Shown here piece by piece: positions 1 to 10,273 of a stretch of 64,000 nt of DNA; the first letter of the stretch is position 1, and every line of letters begins with the position of its first letter. Where the stretch lies: the NCBI RefSeq assembly GCF_947241705.1, contig NC_079261.1, positions 784,075-848,074 of the forward strand, in the 5' to 3' direction. Position numbers and translations under genes: made by a program. This DNA comes from Saccharomyces mikatae IFO 1815 (taxonomy: Eukaryota; Ascomycota; Saccharomycetes; Saccharomycetales; Saccharomycetaceae). The notes beneath the pieces were generated by a model. The model was not told the DNA's origin and ran no database searches. It saw nothing but the letters and a program-made list of their open reading frames with translations.

Positions 1-1
1 T

Positions 2-1372
2 AATGAACCAGAGAAGTTAGAAGCGCATGTTACTGATGGGATACCACCTCAAATTCGTGGTATCATATGGCAACTGATGGCAAATTCCAAATCAAGGGAA
101 ATGGAAGATATATACGAAACTCTACTGGATACCGAGTGCCTCCATGAGGCAACTATACGTAGAGATCTAAGGAGAACGAAGTTCGTAGCTGAGGATAAAA
201 TGGAATCCCTATTCAAAATCATAAAGGTGTATTCTGTTTACGATCCAGATGTTGGGTACACGCAAGGAATGGGGTTCATTGCAGCACCTTTATTGATAAA
301 CTGTGATAATGAAGCTGAAACGTTTGGATTAATGGTTGGATTGATGAAGAATTATGGACTAAGGGAACTTTTCTTACCGGGGATGCCCGGACTGATGTTA
401 ATGCTATATCAATTTGATAGATTGCTAGAAGAACATTCGCCCACTCTATACAATCGTTTGATCCGTGAAGGAATCAGTTCAACAATGTACGCTACACAAT
501 GGTTCCTAACTTTTTTTGCATACAAATTTCCACTAGAGTTTGTATTAAGAATTTTTGACATTGTGTTTGTGGAAGGTATTGAAGTACTTTTGAAGTTTGC
601 TGTAAACTTAATGTTAAAGAACGAAGAAACCTTAGTAAAATTAAGATTTGACGAACTATTGGAATTCTTAAAGGATGAGCTCTTCAATTATTATTTGATG
701 AAAAGTCATGACAATACCTCTGTAGTTCAAACGGAATTATCAGGAAAAGACACATCCAAAAACGATGAGGATAGGTCTTTATCATATAATGTCGATCTTT
801 TCGTTCATGATGCGATGACAGGCGTATATATTACACCATTAACTTTAAGAAGATACAAGGGCGAATATATAGAAATCCATGAAAAGGAGCAGAAAAAGGA
901 AGATCACTACGAATCACTAAGAATCCAAAACCATCAACTACAAAGAGAGGCACAGAAGCTAGAACATGACTACTCAGTTTTGAACAACGAGAACATCAGT
1001 GCAGCTAACGAGCTGATTCAGAATAGGTTAAATATGGAGATGTTGCTAGATGAGAAGAACGACTTGATAAACACAATGACTTACATCAATAACCAAATTG
1101 AAGAAGAGATTCGCAAACAGGATTTACCCAACCCGGATGCATCATTACCAAAGGCAGATTTGAGGGAAGACCTGGAAAGGACTATTTCCAGGAACAATGA
1201 GGTAATGAGGGAGAACGGTCAATTAGAGGAAAGAATAACAGAACTGCAAGCGGAAATAGATGAGCTGATCGGTATCAACAAGGAACAGGTGTCCACTGCA
1301 TCGTTGCTAGAACAAGATTCAAAGGGCAAGGGAAGAAAAGGTTGGTCCAGTTTCAAGAAAGTTTTTAAATAG
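2..1372 (+). CDS. GYP5: Rab GTPase-activating protein Gyp5, C-terminal half (5' end outside window)
   Basis: GTPase-activating protein for Ypt1/Sec4-type Rab GTPases in ER-to-Golgi and exocytic traffic. The frame is open from base 2, so about 456 C-terminal residues are present; the yeast protein is near 890 residues. A TBC domain begins at once with a G-I-P-x-x-I-R-G-x-x-W motif. The arginine finger IxxDxxR is at 155-175 and the glutamine finger YTQG at 257-268. From about base 880 to the end the protein is charged and heptad-rich, a long coiled coil, ending in a basic tail. GYL1 is a paralogue, but the neighbours RPL36B, ICY2 and YAH1 place this gene at GYP5. The first internal Met (base 77) lies inside the TBC domain and is not the true start. 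Confidence 0.93.
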   Translation, partial: NEPEKLEAHVTDGIPPQIRGIIWQLMANSKSREMEDIYETLLDTECLHEATIRRDLRRTKFVAEDKMESLFKIIKVYSVYDPDVGYTQGMGFIAAPLLINCDNEAETFGLMVGLMKNYGLRELFLPGMPGLMLMLYQFDRLLEEHSPTLYNRLIREGISSTMYATQWFLTFFAYKFPLEFVLRIFDIVFVEGIEVLLKFAVNLMLKNEETLVKLRFDELLEFLKDELFNYYLMKSHDNTSVVQTELSGKDTSKNDEDRSLSYNVDLFVHDAMTGVYITPLTLRRYKGEYIEIHEKEQKKEDHYESLRIQNHQLQREAQKLEHDYSVLNNENISAANELIQNRLNMEMLLDEKNDLINTMTYINNQIEEEIRKQDLPNPDASLPKADLREDLERTISRNNEVMRENGQLEERITELQAEIDELIGINKEQVSTASLLEQDSKGKGRKGWSSFKKVFK

Positions 1373-1374
1373 AT

Positions 1375-1781
1375 GTATAAATGTATGTGCATCCAACTAT
1401 GTTAAAAAATGCATCATAACGTTTCAAAACAGATACCCTCGACTGCTTTTTCACCCGTACATTTAATTGTTTCTGGGTTTTCTTATTTTCTTTTCATTAC
1501 ATACCTTCTCCTCCTGGGAGGCGTCATGTGGGCGTGACGGCTACGGCACGTCAGCCTGGCCTCAGAGGACGCACGTATCGCGCGGACGAGACCTTTTCAC
1601 TTGGTTCCGGCCCGCAATGTTGTAGAGAGATTCCCAACGGAGAAGCCAACTGGAATGCAGAGAGAGAGTTGGAGAGAGGCAGATCGTTGCACTTCTTAAT
1701 TAGTTATTTTTAATTAGCGTTACTTTTCAAGCTCATCATTAGCATAGTCAAAACAGACTAGAGAAGCAAGGATAATACAAA
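1375..1781. promoter_or_regulatory. RPL36B promoter region
   Basis: Gene-free stretch of about 400 bases between the GYP5 stop and the RPL36B start. It holds a strong Rap1-type element at 1452-1464, T-rich sequence after it and an unusually GC-rich block at about 1512-1610. The Rap1 box followed by a T-rich tract is the usual layout of a yeast ribosomal protein promoter. Confidence 0.6.
1452..1464 (+). promoter_or_regulatory. Rap1 binding site of the RPL36B promoter
   Basis: CACCCGTACATTT matches the Rap1 consensus ACACCCRYACAYM except at its first base. It lies about 320 bases upstream of the RPL36B start, a normal distance for a ribosomal protein gene. Assigned by motif only. Confidence 0.65.
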
Positions 1782-2311
1782 ATGGCTGTCAAGACTGGTA
1801 TGTTGATTTAAACTGAATGAACCTTTGAGTAAAGAAATGAACCGAACGAGTAGGCCCACAACGGGAATACAAATGCAATGAAATTGAGCCCAAGAAAAGG
1901 AATATATGGTCTATAGCGTACCAACCGTTGCAGAACCTCCCTCGGGTCTCTGTTTGTTTGCTCATACCGCCAGAGTACGAATGTGCGTGTTACTAACATA
2001 AGCTTTCTATTTTTTTCTCTCCAGGTATCGCTATTGGTTTGAACAAGGGTAAGAAAGTCACCCAAATGACTCCAGCTCCAAAAATCTCCTACAAGAAGGG
2101 TGCTGCCTCCAACAGAACCAAGTTCGTCAGATCTTTGGTTAGAGAAATCGCCGGTTTGTCTCCATACGAAAGAAGATTGATTGATTTGATCAGAAACTCC
2201 GGTGAAAAGAGAGCCAGAAAGGTCGCCAAGAAGAGATTAGGCTCTTTCACCAGAGCCAAGGCTAAGGTCGAAGAAATGAACAACATCATTGCTGCCTCTC
2301 GTCGTCATTAA
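1782..2311 (+). CDS. RPL36B: 60S ribosomal protein eL36 (spliced)
   Basis: Large-subunit ribosomal protein eL36, 100 residues after splicing. Exon 1 is 1782-1797 (16 bases: five codons plus one base). The intron is 1798-2024 and exon 2 is 2025-2311. The joined product begins MAVKTGIAIGLNKGKK and ends IIAASRRH, which is complete eL36, highly basic and without indels. An ATG-only reading would miss the tiny first exon. Position between GYP5 and ICY2 identifies the B paralogue, and a Rap1 site lies upstream at 1452. Confidence 0.96.
1798..2024 (+). other. RPL36B: Spliceosomal intron of RPL36B
   Basis: 227-base intron with the yeast 5' splice site GTATGT at 1798-1803, branch-point box TACTAAC at 1991-1997, a pyrimidine-rich tract and a CAG acceptor ending at 2024. 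The branch point is about 27 bases from the acceptor, typical for Saccharomyces. It splits the Gly codon after Lys4-Thr5. Confidence 0.96.
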
Positions 2312-2470
2312 ACAGCGTGAGGGGGCCACAGTCGAACGAAACTACCTTCGCCACAAGACCGGGCACTACTTTTCCATGGCTTTCCCCCAAACCTAGTTAA
2401 TAATAAAAAAATAAATAACAAATCATTATAGTAACTCTTAATCGATATCTATTTAAGAAGTGTAACAGCA

Positions 2471-2509
2471 CATGTAATGAGCAACTTCAACTTCGTCGCT
2501 CATTACATG
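2471..2509. repeat. 12-bp perfect inverted repeat (hairpin)
   Basis: CATGTAATGAGC at 2471-2482 is repeated exactly in reverse complement at 2498-2509, with a 15-base spacer. It lies about 160 bases after the RPL36B stop. It could fold in RNA or be a paired protein site; function unknown. Confidence 0.6.
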
Positions 2510-3292
2510 CTCTTTTGCCATTTTACAAGTCACGTGCTCCCTCCATTCCGGGTAAATTACAGTTTTCAGATCTCCGACTCACACCCATCTCTTGCAGACT
2601 CATCCACATTTGTGGGTGTGGTAACCGTGACAGTCCTGAGCACTGTAGCCAGCCACCACCCTGCTACAACATGTTGAATAATGCATGATGCCGGCAACCG
2701 TCATGGTATATCGCAAACGATGACATTCGCGCCAAGCAAAAAACTGTAAACAAAACCAACCCGGGGAGTCCCTGGGGGTTGTGAGCCATTCTTATGCTGC
2801 GTTGTTTCATAACCAAAGGGTTGTTTGTACCTTCTTTCGTTGATCTGGAAAACTAAGCTGTGGCGCGGGCGTGGAACCGCACGGAAATCTATAGAAACCA
2901 CTAGAAACAGGAGAAACTGCACGTGACCTAAAGCGGGTGTGGAAGGCCGCGCGATAACACTGTGATTCTTTTTTTTTCGCTTTAAGTTACGCAGTTTTTT
3001 GTTTTTCATATTTGGCACGCGCGCGAAGATGACACATAGCTCACCACACGTTTATGACCATTGTTATTACTCATTTCAGTGTTATTTGCATCCACATCCA
3101 CATCCACACCCGGGTGGTTTTGCAACGGTAATTACTTCACGGTGCATAAAGGAGCGGCTCTAGGCGAAAAGGTATATAAGAACAAGACACATCTTGATTT
3201 TGGAAAGGGTTCGTAGGTCATCTAGTTTCTACTCTTTATAATCTTCTTTTCTCGTTTCTTGACTTTCTGTATCCATACCAATCACTCCTCCA

Positions 3293-3307
3293 CCCCCCCC
3301 CCCCCCC
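3293..3307 (+). repeat. Poly(C) tract, 15 Cs, just before ICY2
   Basis: A run of 15 C bases ends 33 bases before the ICY2 start codon, so it probably lies in the 5' untranslated leader or at the transcription start. Runs of C this long are rare in yeast and are prone to length change and sequencing error. Confidence 0.85.
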
Positions 3308-3340
3308 ATAAAAATAATATACAAAATACATCAATTAAAA

Positions 3341-3751
3341 ATGTCCTCTATGGAATCTGCCGCCATCTCGCGCTACGAAGACGAGGTCTTCCCTCTTTCA
3401 TTTTCGAACACTGTTTTCGAGCCCCCAATGCTGTCGCATAGTCCAGACAGATCAAGTTATGCTGATGATTTCTCCCAATCTTATCAACAGGAATTGCTAA
3501 CTTCTTCGCTATCGTACCCAATTGTCAATGAGTCAGAGTGCACATACGCTAAAGATAAGACCAGTAACAAGATAATAACTAGTGCCGAAGATGATTTTAT
3601 TTTTGATATGGAATTTAGCGGTAACGCCGCCAGCACAGTGGCTGGCGCTACTAAGGAATCTGCCATTGCTTCGAACTATGCGTCCGCAAACAGCGATGCC
3701 TTTGCCAATGTGGCACAACAGAACTATAGACTGTGGTTGTCGTCAGTATGA
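3341..3751 (+). CDS. ICY2: Icy2-like protein of unknown function
   Basis: 136-residue acidic, serine-rich protein of the Icy1/Icy2 pair, whose molecular role is unknown; the family name means interacting with the cytoskeleton. The length equals the S. cerevisiae protein as I recall it. There are no membrane segments or signal peptide. The first ATG is used; a second in-frame Met follows at codon 4 (MSSMES). Conserved short stretches include EDDFIFDMEFSG in the middle and a YRLWLSSV C-terminus. Identification rests on that sequence and on its place between RPL36B and YAH1. Confidence 0.88.
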   Translation: MSSMESAAISRYEDEVFPLSFSNTVFEPPMLSHSPDRSSYADDFSQSYQQELLTSSLSYPIVNESECTYAKDKTSNKIITSAEDDFIFDMEFSGNAASTVAGATKESAIASNYASANSDAFANVAQQNYRLWLSSV

Positions 3752-4155
3752 CCCTTATCTACTTCTTCTTCATGACCACTTGCATTGCACATCCTACACA
3801 TTTTATCGGCATACCCCTCCAGCATATTCTTAATTCCTGATATCTTCATAGTTTTTTTTTTTTTCTTCAAAGAGAATATAATAATAATATTAATATACAT
3901 AGACTTATTCAATTCTACTATATGTTTTTTTTTTGTTATTATTAGTCATCTTTACATGATTCCTCACCTTCTAGTTTTTCTCAGGCCAATTTGAGGTCTC
4001 GGAAAAACTTTTGATTGAAATTTTAGAGCGTGTAGCTGCATTTTTTTGATATGAATATATAAATATACATGCGTATATATGGGTAAGAGAGAAAAAAAAA
4101 TAATACTGACAGACACTTATCCTATTCTCGTATCAAATCCGGTGTCCATTCCCCA
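3752..4155. other. Intergenic region ICY2 to YAH1
   Basis: About 400 bases, AT-rich, with T runs near 3850 and 3926. It serves as the ICY2 3' region and the YAH1 promoter. No further element recognised. Confidence 0.4.
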
Positions 4156-4671
4156 ATGCTGAAATTTGCCACTCGAGCTGTACGTACAGCAAGAATATCG
4201 AATGTCGCACCATATCTCCTGCGCACGTCTCCATCTCTGCTGGCACGCACCACAACCACAAGACTTCTACCCTTCTCTACATCTTCATTCTTGAACCATG
4301 GTCATCTGAAAAAACCGAAGCCAGGCGAAGAACTGAAGATTACTTTCATCCTAAAGGATGGCTCCCAAAAGACGTACGAAGTCTGCGAGGGCGAGACCAT
4401 TCTAGACATCGCTCAAGGCCACAACCTGGATATGGAAGGCGCATGCGGTGGCTCTTGTGCTTGCTCCACTTGTCACGTCATTGTCGACCCAGACTACTAC
4501 GATGCCCTACCGGAGCCTGAAGATGATGAAAATGACATGTTGGACCTAGCTTACGGACTTACGGAGACAAGTAGGCTTGGGTGCCAGATTAAGATGTCCA
4601 AAGACATTGACGGCATTAGAGTTGCACTGCCCCAGATGACAAGAAACGTTAATAATAACGACTTCAGTTGA
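4156..4671 (+). CDS. YAH1: Mitochondrial [2Fe-2S] ferredoxin (adrenodoxin)
   Basis: Matrix ferredoxin that passes electrons from Arh1 to Fe-S cluster assembly, heme A synthesis and coenzyme Q synthesis; essential in yeast. The 171-residue product has an Arg/Ser/Thr-rich presequence of about 58 residues, then a vertebrate-type ferredoxin domain. The cluster cysteines are in [11 protein letters not shown], with the last one in RLGCQ near residue 140. The mature part matches the S. cerevisiae protein as I remember it, while the presequence differs at many sites, which argues for a sister species. Start is the ATG that gives a normal presequence. Confidence 0.97.
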   Translation: MLKFATRAVRTARISNVAPYLLRTSPSLLARTTTTRLLPFSTSSFLNHGHLKKPKPGEELKITFILKDGSQKTYEVCEGETILDIAQGHNLDMEGACGGSCACSTCHVIVDPDYYDALPEPEDDENDMLDLAYGLTETSRLGCQIKMSKDIDGIRVALPQMTRNVNNNDFS

Positions 4672-5007
4672 TATCTGTATTCAGTCCTCTTGATACTGCA
4701 CCCCTCTCCCCACCTCAATTCCTCCTGTGAATAATATATATTTATGTTTATAATCATTGAGAAACGAATAAACTTTATAATGCTTTTAAGAATCATTTCA
4801 CAACCTCACTTCCATTGCCAGGTCTTTATTGTTTAGTTCCTCCTGTCCCACTTTTGTTTTTAATTGAGTGAAAGTGCGGCGGAGAAAAATAAACAAACAA
4901 AGAAAATAAAATGAAAAGAAAAGAAATATTTAAGATAATAAACAAAGTATCATAGCAAAACTAACATTTTCTTCACATAAACGACTACTCGTTGATCATA
5001 CTACGAT
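4672..5007. other. Intergenic region YAH1 to VIK1, with an ACS match
   Basis: 336 bases, A-rich near VIK1. ATTTATGTTTA at 4740-4750 is an exact match to the 11-bp ARS consensus, but such matches are frequent by chance in AT-rich yeast DNA, so an origin is only a possibility. Confidence 0.3.
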
Positions 5008-6951
5008 ATGGCAATACATCAAAACGAAGACACGCATTCCTCAAACAAGAAAATCTTATACAATACCAATAATATATCCTCATCAAAATCTCGAAGTCTG
5101 ATGGATATCACAAACACAACAAATACTATGAATGGCTCTAGGCCTTCCTCCATGAAAAATTCATTTCCTCTTCCGTCCACAAAAGAATCTTTCTCAACTC
5201 TTTCTCGATCAGGTTCTTTGAACATTAACATGAACAAAATTAAAGATTTAAAAGAACGACAGGACAGAATAAGATCTCAAAGACATTCACTCAGGACTCA
5301 ATTGATCGAGTGCGAAAGAGAAATTAAATCCATCAAGTTTCGAGATCTAAGTAAGTCCAAATTTGAACTTTATAAGAAAAATGCCAAACAATCGAAATAT
5401 TTCAAGCAAGTTAAAGAATTGACGCAGATCCTTAATTCCAAGGACGGTGAACGAGATAATTTAATTAAGAAGAACAAATCTGCCTTGGTGACTTTACAAA
5501 CTGAACTGGATCATAACTTAACTTTGAAAAGAAAGGAATTTCAGGAATCATACAATAATAAACATATTCTTTGGGAGAATGAATTAAAAGTAATGGAAAA
5601 TTTTGAACCTGACCACGAAATCACCAAGGAAATATCTCAATTGAAAGAACTACTGCAAGGGCTCAATGAAAATTGGGAGAATTTACAGAAGCAGAACTTG
5701 GAAAGACAAGTAAACCACGAATCACAATTGAAGATAGAGTTTGCTGCATTCAAAGAAGTTAAATTGAAATCCATCGAAAATTTGACATGTAAACATCATG
5801 AATTGCTTACTCAGATAACCAATTTACTATCGGAAAGTGAAAAATTACACAAGGAGATAATGCATATAGATACACAAACGGAATATTCAGAACAACAGAT
5901 CTCAGAAATGAGTGAAAATGTCAAACAGTTGGAATTAGCAAACAACCCACTAGCAAATAAATCTTTACAATATGCTTTAGATTTGGAAAATTTACAAAAA
6001 CGAATAGAAAATTTGAAGGAGATCGCTTCTCAGCAGGAAAAAATTTATAATGGTACTTATAATACTGTAGAAAGAGAATTACTAAGAAGTAGAAAACTAG
6101 AAAACTCCATTATTGAACAAAAAGGGACGATGCGTTGTTATGCCTACGTCATGGAACAAAACCTACCTGAGAATCTTTTATTTGACTATGAGAATGGTGT
6201 GATCACTCAAAGCCTGAGTGATCATGTTTACAAATTCAATAGAGTAATATCGTATTTAAAAGTTTCCGAAGATAGATTTTTCACTCAAGAGTACAGAGTC
6301 TACCACGATATGTGTCTGGATCAAAAAAAAAACTTCAACCTAATATCTCTAAGTACAACTCCATATGGTTCATTAAGAGAGTCTTTAATAAAATTTTTGA
6401 CAGAAAAAGATACAGTGTATCAAAAACAATATGTTATTACCTTACAGTTTGTCTTTTTATCAGATGATGAATTTTCCCAAGACATGCTATTGGATTACTC
6501 CCATCATGACAAAGACAGCATAAAATTGAAATTTGAAAAAAATTCAATTTCTTTGGATTCTAAACTTGTCATTATAGAAAATGGAATTGAAGATTTGCCC
6601 GTGAACTTTAGTTGTGATAAACACCCAGATTTACCTCATTCTGGAATGAGTATAATCAAGGTACAATTTTTTCCCCGAGATTCAAAAAATGATGGTAATG
6701 ATGAGCCTGTACCGGTTGACTTCTACTTTATCGAATTGAACAATTTGAAATCCATTGAACAGTTTGATAAAAGTATTTTTAAGAAAGAACCATGTGAAAC
6801 CCCTATTGCACTTGTTTTCAAGAAACTAATATCTGATACTAAATCCTTTTTCTTGTTGAACTTGAATGACTCAAAAAATGTTAGTAAATTGTTAACAATC
6901 TCAGAAGAAGTTCAAACGCAACTTTGCAAGAAAAAGAAAAAGCCCACTTAA
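5008..6951 (+). CDS. VIK1: Kinesin-14 accessory subunit Vik1
   Basis: Non-catalytic partner of the minus-end kinesin Kar3, acting at spindle poles in vegetative cells. The 647 residues match the known length. The N-terminal ~80 residues are Ser/Asn-rich, followed by a long coiled coil from about residue 80 to 360, then a C-terminal motor-homology domain. No Walker A (GxxxxGKT/S) is present in that domain, as expected, because Vik1 binds microtubules but not ATP. Cik1 is the paralogue; position next to HFI1 and YAH1 supports Vik1. Confidence 0.95.
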   Translation: MAIHQNEDTHSSNKKILYNTNNISSSKSRSLMDITNTTNTMNGSRPSSMKNSFPLPSTKESFSTLSRSGSLNINMNKIKDLKERQDRIRSQRHSLRTQLIECEREIKSIKFRDLSKSKFELYKKNAKQSKYFKQVKELTQILNSKDGERDNLIKKNKSALVTLQTELDHNLTLKRKEFQESYNNKHILWENELKVMENFEPDHEITKEISQLKELLQGLNENWENLQKQNLERQVNHESQLKIEFAAFKEVKLKSIENLTCKHHELLTQITNLLSESEKLHKEIMHIDTQTEYSEQQISEMSENVKQLELANNPLANKSLQYALDLENLQKRIENLKEIASQQEKIYNGTYNTVERELLRSRKLENSIIEQKGTMRCYAYVMEQNLPENLLFDYENGVITQSLSDHVYKFNRVISYLKVSEDRFFTQEYRVYHDMCLDQKKNFNLISLSTTPYGSLRESLIKFLTEKDTVYQKQYVITLQFVFLSDDEFSQDMLLDYSHHDKDSIKLKFEKNSISLDSKLVIIENGIEDLPVNFSCDKHPDLPHSGMSIIKVQFFPRDSKNDGNDEPVPVDFYFIELNNLKSIEQFDKSIFKKEPCETPIALVFKKLISDTKSFFLLNLNDSKNVSKLLTISEEVQTQLCKKKKKPT

Positions 6952-7053
6952 GCATAATCACAGTATAGCCTCTTTCTCGCATAGGTGTATAAGAATGATT
7001 CATAATCTTTCAATAAATATTACAACATACCACATACACATATATTTTATACA

Positions 7054-8520
7054 TCAATCTTCTGTTAAAATCCCTTTGATAAGCCAATTTAATTCATGCC
7101 TGGTACCAACATTTTTTTCGTCTAACGGAGTGAAAGTCGGCTTTTCATCCAAGAAATCTGGCAAATCGTCAATACTGCTTTTCATATCTACTAGTTCATT
7201 GTCATTAACCAACCCTAAATTAGTTAATGCATAGTACGAACCTGAAGGTTCTACCAAATTCGGAAATATAGATAACGAATCATATATATCTTCATTCGTT
7301 AATGATATCGTTCTATTTTCGTATAATTCTTCGTGAACTCCTTCGCCCGCCTTTGTGATGCTGCTCATCGATACGTCGCCAATATCATCCGTAACACTGT
7401 GATTGTTATTGTTACTATTGTTAGTTTTATCAGCATGGCCATTTTCATCTTTGTCATCTTCCGATTGCTTGATTTTGGCATCGCGTCTATCGGCGGCCAT
7501 CTCCGATACTGACTTATAAAGTCCACTTTCATTCAAATCGTAATAGTCTGAATACTTTTTCCTTCTATAACGGACTGTATCGATGGTAAACTCTATTATA
7601 TTCTTCAAATATTGATCCAGTGCCAGTGATATAAGATCTACGCAGCGTGCATCCACTGTACCTACTAACCCATGCTCTCTTGCTATACCAACCATTCTTA
7701 AATAAAATGAATCTGTGTCCGGTAAAGAGTGACTTTCACTTGCTAAAGGAACGTTGAACCCGTTCATTATATCTTGTGACCATTCTAACGGCGTTTTCAA
7801 GTTATTACTCTTAACACGTTTCAAACTTTCTGGATTGGTCACAATGGGGATCTTCGGTATATTGTTTAATCTGGCCTGAAACACAGAGCAGAAGATAAAT
7901 CCTCTTTTGCCAGCCTCTTTTGTGATCATCTTTAGTCTGTTTCGATCATTTATGGGTAAAGACATGACAATCTTCTTATAAACTTCAATTTGGGAATTAT
8001 GCTTATTTGTTTTTTTCATTCTATTGTTTGGATTGTTGCTTCCATTACCAAAACCCCAGGAACTCTCATTACCGTTCCTGCCAAGGGGGTTTTCACGTAA
8101 AGAATTTGCAAATATTCCTAGTAAAAGTTGGTTATGAAGTCGTACTAAACTATGGTGATGATGTGTGTTTGATTTCTCCAAGTTCGTGAGACTTGATGAA
8201 AATAGCAGTTCTAACTCATTAGAAAGTTCCTTTCTAGATAACTTCCCTAAAATGAAAAGACTGATTATTTGAGCATATTTCGTCCAACTTTCTTTCCCCA
8301 AAAGTGAGGTTAATTCTTCGATCATAGCACCCAAATCAATTCTTTGGTTTGATCCCTGAGGTTCTGCACTGTCATTGTTGTCATTATTAGGCTCGGTGTG
8401 GTTACTAACAGCGGGACTACCTATCAAACCTGGTTTCACATAGGCATTTGTGGGAGCTGGTGAAGCGGCTGAATAACTTGACTGTAGGGATTTTGGTGGT
8501 GGGGATTGTATGGTTGACAT
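7054..8520 (-). CDS. HFI1: SAGA complex subunit Hfi1/Ada1
   Basis: Structural subunit of the SAGA and SLIK histone acetyltransferase co-activators in the nucleus. The product is 488 residues from the Met at 8518-8520 (MSTIQSPPPK). An in-frame ATG 18 bases further upstream exists but gives an extension not in the yeast protein as I know it. The middle region with WTKYAQIISLFILGKLSRKE and the part around SLALDQYLKNIIEFTIDTVR corresponds to the conserved SAGA-Tad1/histone-fold part. A low-complexity Asn/Ser segment precedes the C-terminal domain ending LNWLIKGILTED. Confidence 0.95.
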   Translation of the reverse strand: MSTIQSPPPKSLQSSYSAASPAPTNAYVKPGLIGSPAVSNHTEPNNDNNDSAEPQGSNQRIDLGAMIEELTSLLGKESWTKYAQIISLFILGKLSRKELSNELELLFSSSLTNLEKSNTHHHHSLVRLHNQLLLGIFANSLRENPLGRNGNESSWGFGNGSNNPNNRMKKTNKHNSQIEVYKKIVMSLPINDRNRLKMITKEAGKRGFIFCSVFQARLNNIPKIPIVTNPESLKRVKSNNLKTPLEWSQDIMNGFNVPLASESHSLPDTDSFYLRMVGIAREHGLVGTVDARCVDLISLALDQYLKNIIEFTIDTVRYRRKKYSDYYDLNESGLYKSVSEMAADRRDAKIKQSEDDKDENGHADKTNNSNNNNHSVTDDIGDVSMSSITKAGEGVHEELYENRTISLTNEDIYDSLSIFPNLVEPSGSYYALTNLGLVNDNELVDMKSSIDDLPDFLDEKPTFTPLDEKNVGTRHELNWLIKGILTED

Positions 8521-9013
8521 GATAGAAAGAAGTTCCAACCCAATATTGTCTTTTTCCCTATGTTTTTATTTAGCAGTGATAACTTAGAGATTATCTTGCA
8601 AAAAAAATCACGTGCGCGAAAGTACGCCTTTTCCAGTGATAATAACTAACTGACAAATGAAAAGAATAACGATGTCTAATCGAACAGTTGTAAGTACAAT
8701 TTTCAAGGCACAATTAGACAAAGACAATACCACGTTGCTCTTGTTTCCAAAGTAAAAGTCATCATTTTCAAACTGACAAATTTATGTCACACCGTAGCTT
8801 TAAGTTTCACTTTTCTGTTTAAAATTGAAATCTGAAAAAGAAGAAAAAAAGAGCGGGAATTACAGCTCGTGCTGAGTGATGCCAACAAAGAGATACCTTT
8901 ATTATTTCATAACTTGTATATAAAATGCTAAACATACTAGTCAACCATTTATTATAATTATAATAACGTATTTTTAATGTTACAGTGAAGGAAACGTGTC
9001 AGCTTTTTTTGCC
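8521..9013. other. Intergenic region between BBP1 3' end and HFI1 start
   Basis: About 490 bases holding the HFI1 promoter (HFI1 is on the - strand). TCACGTG at 8608-8614 is a candidate Cbf1 site and overlaps a CGCGAAA box. No gene recognised. Confidence 0.4.
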
Positions 9014-10273
9014 TCAGCGCTCTATAAATCCGTCTATATTTTTCAAATAATCAGTGTCCCATGAATGCGAATTAGAGTCGTAACTATTGTTGCTATCGTG
9101 AAACGGAGTCCTGTCATATCGTACAGTTGAAAAAATGTTCGAGCCAGCAGAAGTATCTTTTCTTTCGTTTTCACGGAGGCTTAGTTGTAATAATAAATCA
9201 TGTATCTCGGATTCATAATTGTCTCGTTGCATATCCTTTTCTATCTGCAAATTAGAGTATTTCAATTCTAAATCAGAAAGTCTTTGCTTCAGGGTTTGTA
9301 TTTCAAAAATTTTCAGATCCTCCTCCCGATATAGCTGTTCTCTAGAGGTGGCCAACTCAGCTTCATGACTAATCGTTTGATCAAGAACCTTTTTCAAACT
9401 CTTGTATTTCTGGCCCAATGAATAGTAATTTTCAAAAAGTGTCTTAGATTTTTTCAACTCATTTACCAATTCTGCTCGCATTTCCTCATATGCTTGCTTA
9501 TAAGTTTGCTCGTTCTTGTGGAATTGCTCACGCTGCTCTCTAACATCTTCACATAAATCATTTAAATCCCGATTATTCAAATCCATCTGCGCAAAAAGTC
9601 CAAAATATGCCTTTTTATACTCTATGTTTCTCTGACATACGTCTTCGTCCCGGGCTCGGTAATTGTCCAATTCATCACGTTTCTTCCAAGGAGATGGAAA
9701 TTTGCCTGGAATATCGTTAACCGATAGCTTATAGGGCGATTTTCTCACTTCGCTAGCTTCACCTTTCTGAAATAATTTGGAAATCAAAGGATCGTCTTCT
9801 CGAGGTGGTATAAAGGGTATCTGAGAATTGGAAAACTCATTCAGAGGTCTCCTTTTAGTATGCAGTTTGTGGCCAAATGTATCTGTAGGTTCGTTACGAA
9901 GTGGTTCTCTCGGTACTACCGGCGCGGGACTTCGCAAAGATCGTACTCTATCTTTGCCATAGTACTTGTTGTTATCAATTGAGCCAACGCCATTCTCGTC
10001 GTACTCAGGGAGTAATTCATACTTCCTGTGGTACGTTGTGTCCAAACCAGACCAAGAATTCGACCTTGATCGATTCGCGCTCCTTCTATTGAAACCGTTT
10101 CCAAAGTTCATCCCGTAATTCGTATCATCCTGGGCATACCGAGACCGGTCTCTTCGTTCTGCTTGATCTTTATATTTCATTGAGGGTGATACATCCGTAC
10201 CAAACAGCGCATCCTTGGTCCACTTGAACAGACCAAAAATGCCCCCTCCACCTGTATTATCTTCCTGATTCAT
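9014..10273 (-). CDS. BBP1: Spindle pole body duplication protein Bbp1
   Basis: Coiled-coil protein that works with Mps2 to anchor the new spindle pole body in the nuclear envelope. From the Met at 10271-10273 ([11 protein letters not shown]) the product is 419 residues. The N-terminal half is polar and Arg/Ser-rich; the C-terminal half (about residue 220 to 370) is a strong coiled coil; the end is [10 protein letters not shown]. An in-frame ATG at 10363 would add 30 residues. I prefer the internal start because it matches the family start I recall. Position beside CLN2 and HFI1 agrees. Confidence 0.92.
   Translation of the reverse strand: MNQEDNTGGGGIFGLFKWTKDALFGTDVSPSMKYKDQAERRDRSRYAQDDTNYGMNFGNGFNRRSANRSRSNSWSGLDTTYHRKYELLPEYDENGVGSIDNNKYYGKDRVRSLRSPAPVVPREPLRNEPTDTFGHKLHTKRRPLNEFSNSQIPFIPPREDDPLISKLFQKGEASEVRKSPYKLSVNDIPGKFPSPWKKRDELDNYRARDEDVCQRNIEYKKAYFGLFAQMDLNNRDLNDLCEDVREQREQFHKNEQTYKQAYEEMRAELVNELKKSKTLFENYYSLGQKYKSLKKVLDQTISHEAELATSREQLYREEDLKIFEIQTLKQRLSDLELKYSNLQIEKDMQRDNYESEIHDLLLQLSLRENERKDTSAGSNIFSTVRYDRTPFHDSNNSYDSNSHSWDTDYLKNIDGFIER

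Larger units (their letters stand above)
2312..3340. other. Intergenic region RPL36B to ICY2
   Basis: About 1 kb without a supported gene. It contains a 12-bp inverted repeat at 2471-2509, two CACGTG E-boxes (TCACGTG at 2530-2536 and CACGTGA at 2920-2926) that could bind Cbf1, a short C/A-rich repeat at about 3088-3110, and a 15-base poly(C) run at 3293-3307. Short open frames here lack codon-usage or family support and were left out. Confidence 0.5.

Noticed and set aside
409-687. 92-codon frame on the - strand
   Set aside because: Lies wholly inside the GYP5 TBC domain on the other strand; no family features.
1528-1713. 61-codon frame in the RPL36B promoter
   Set aside because: Overlaps the Rap1-controlled promoter and has a low-complexity translation.
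1808-2065. 85-codon frame opposite RPL36B
   Set aside because: Overlaps the intron and exon 2 of RPL36B antisense; no support.
4740-4750. ARS consensus match between YAH1 and VIK1
   Set aside because: A single exact 11-bp match is expected by chance in AT-rich DNA; no B elements could be shown. Mentioned only within the intergenic note.
6200-6226. Inverted repeat TGATCACTCA/TGAGTGATCA in VIK1
   Set aside because: Ten-base arms within an intact coding frame; likely coincidence of codons.
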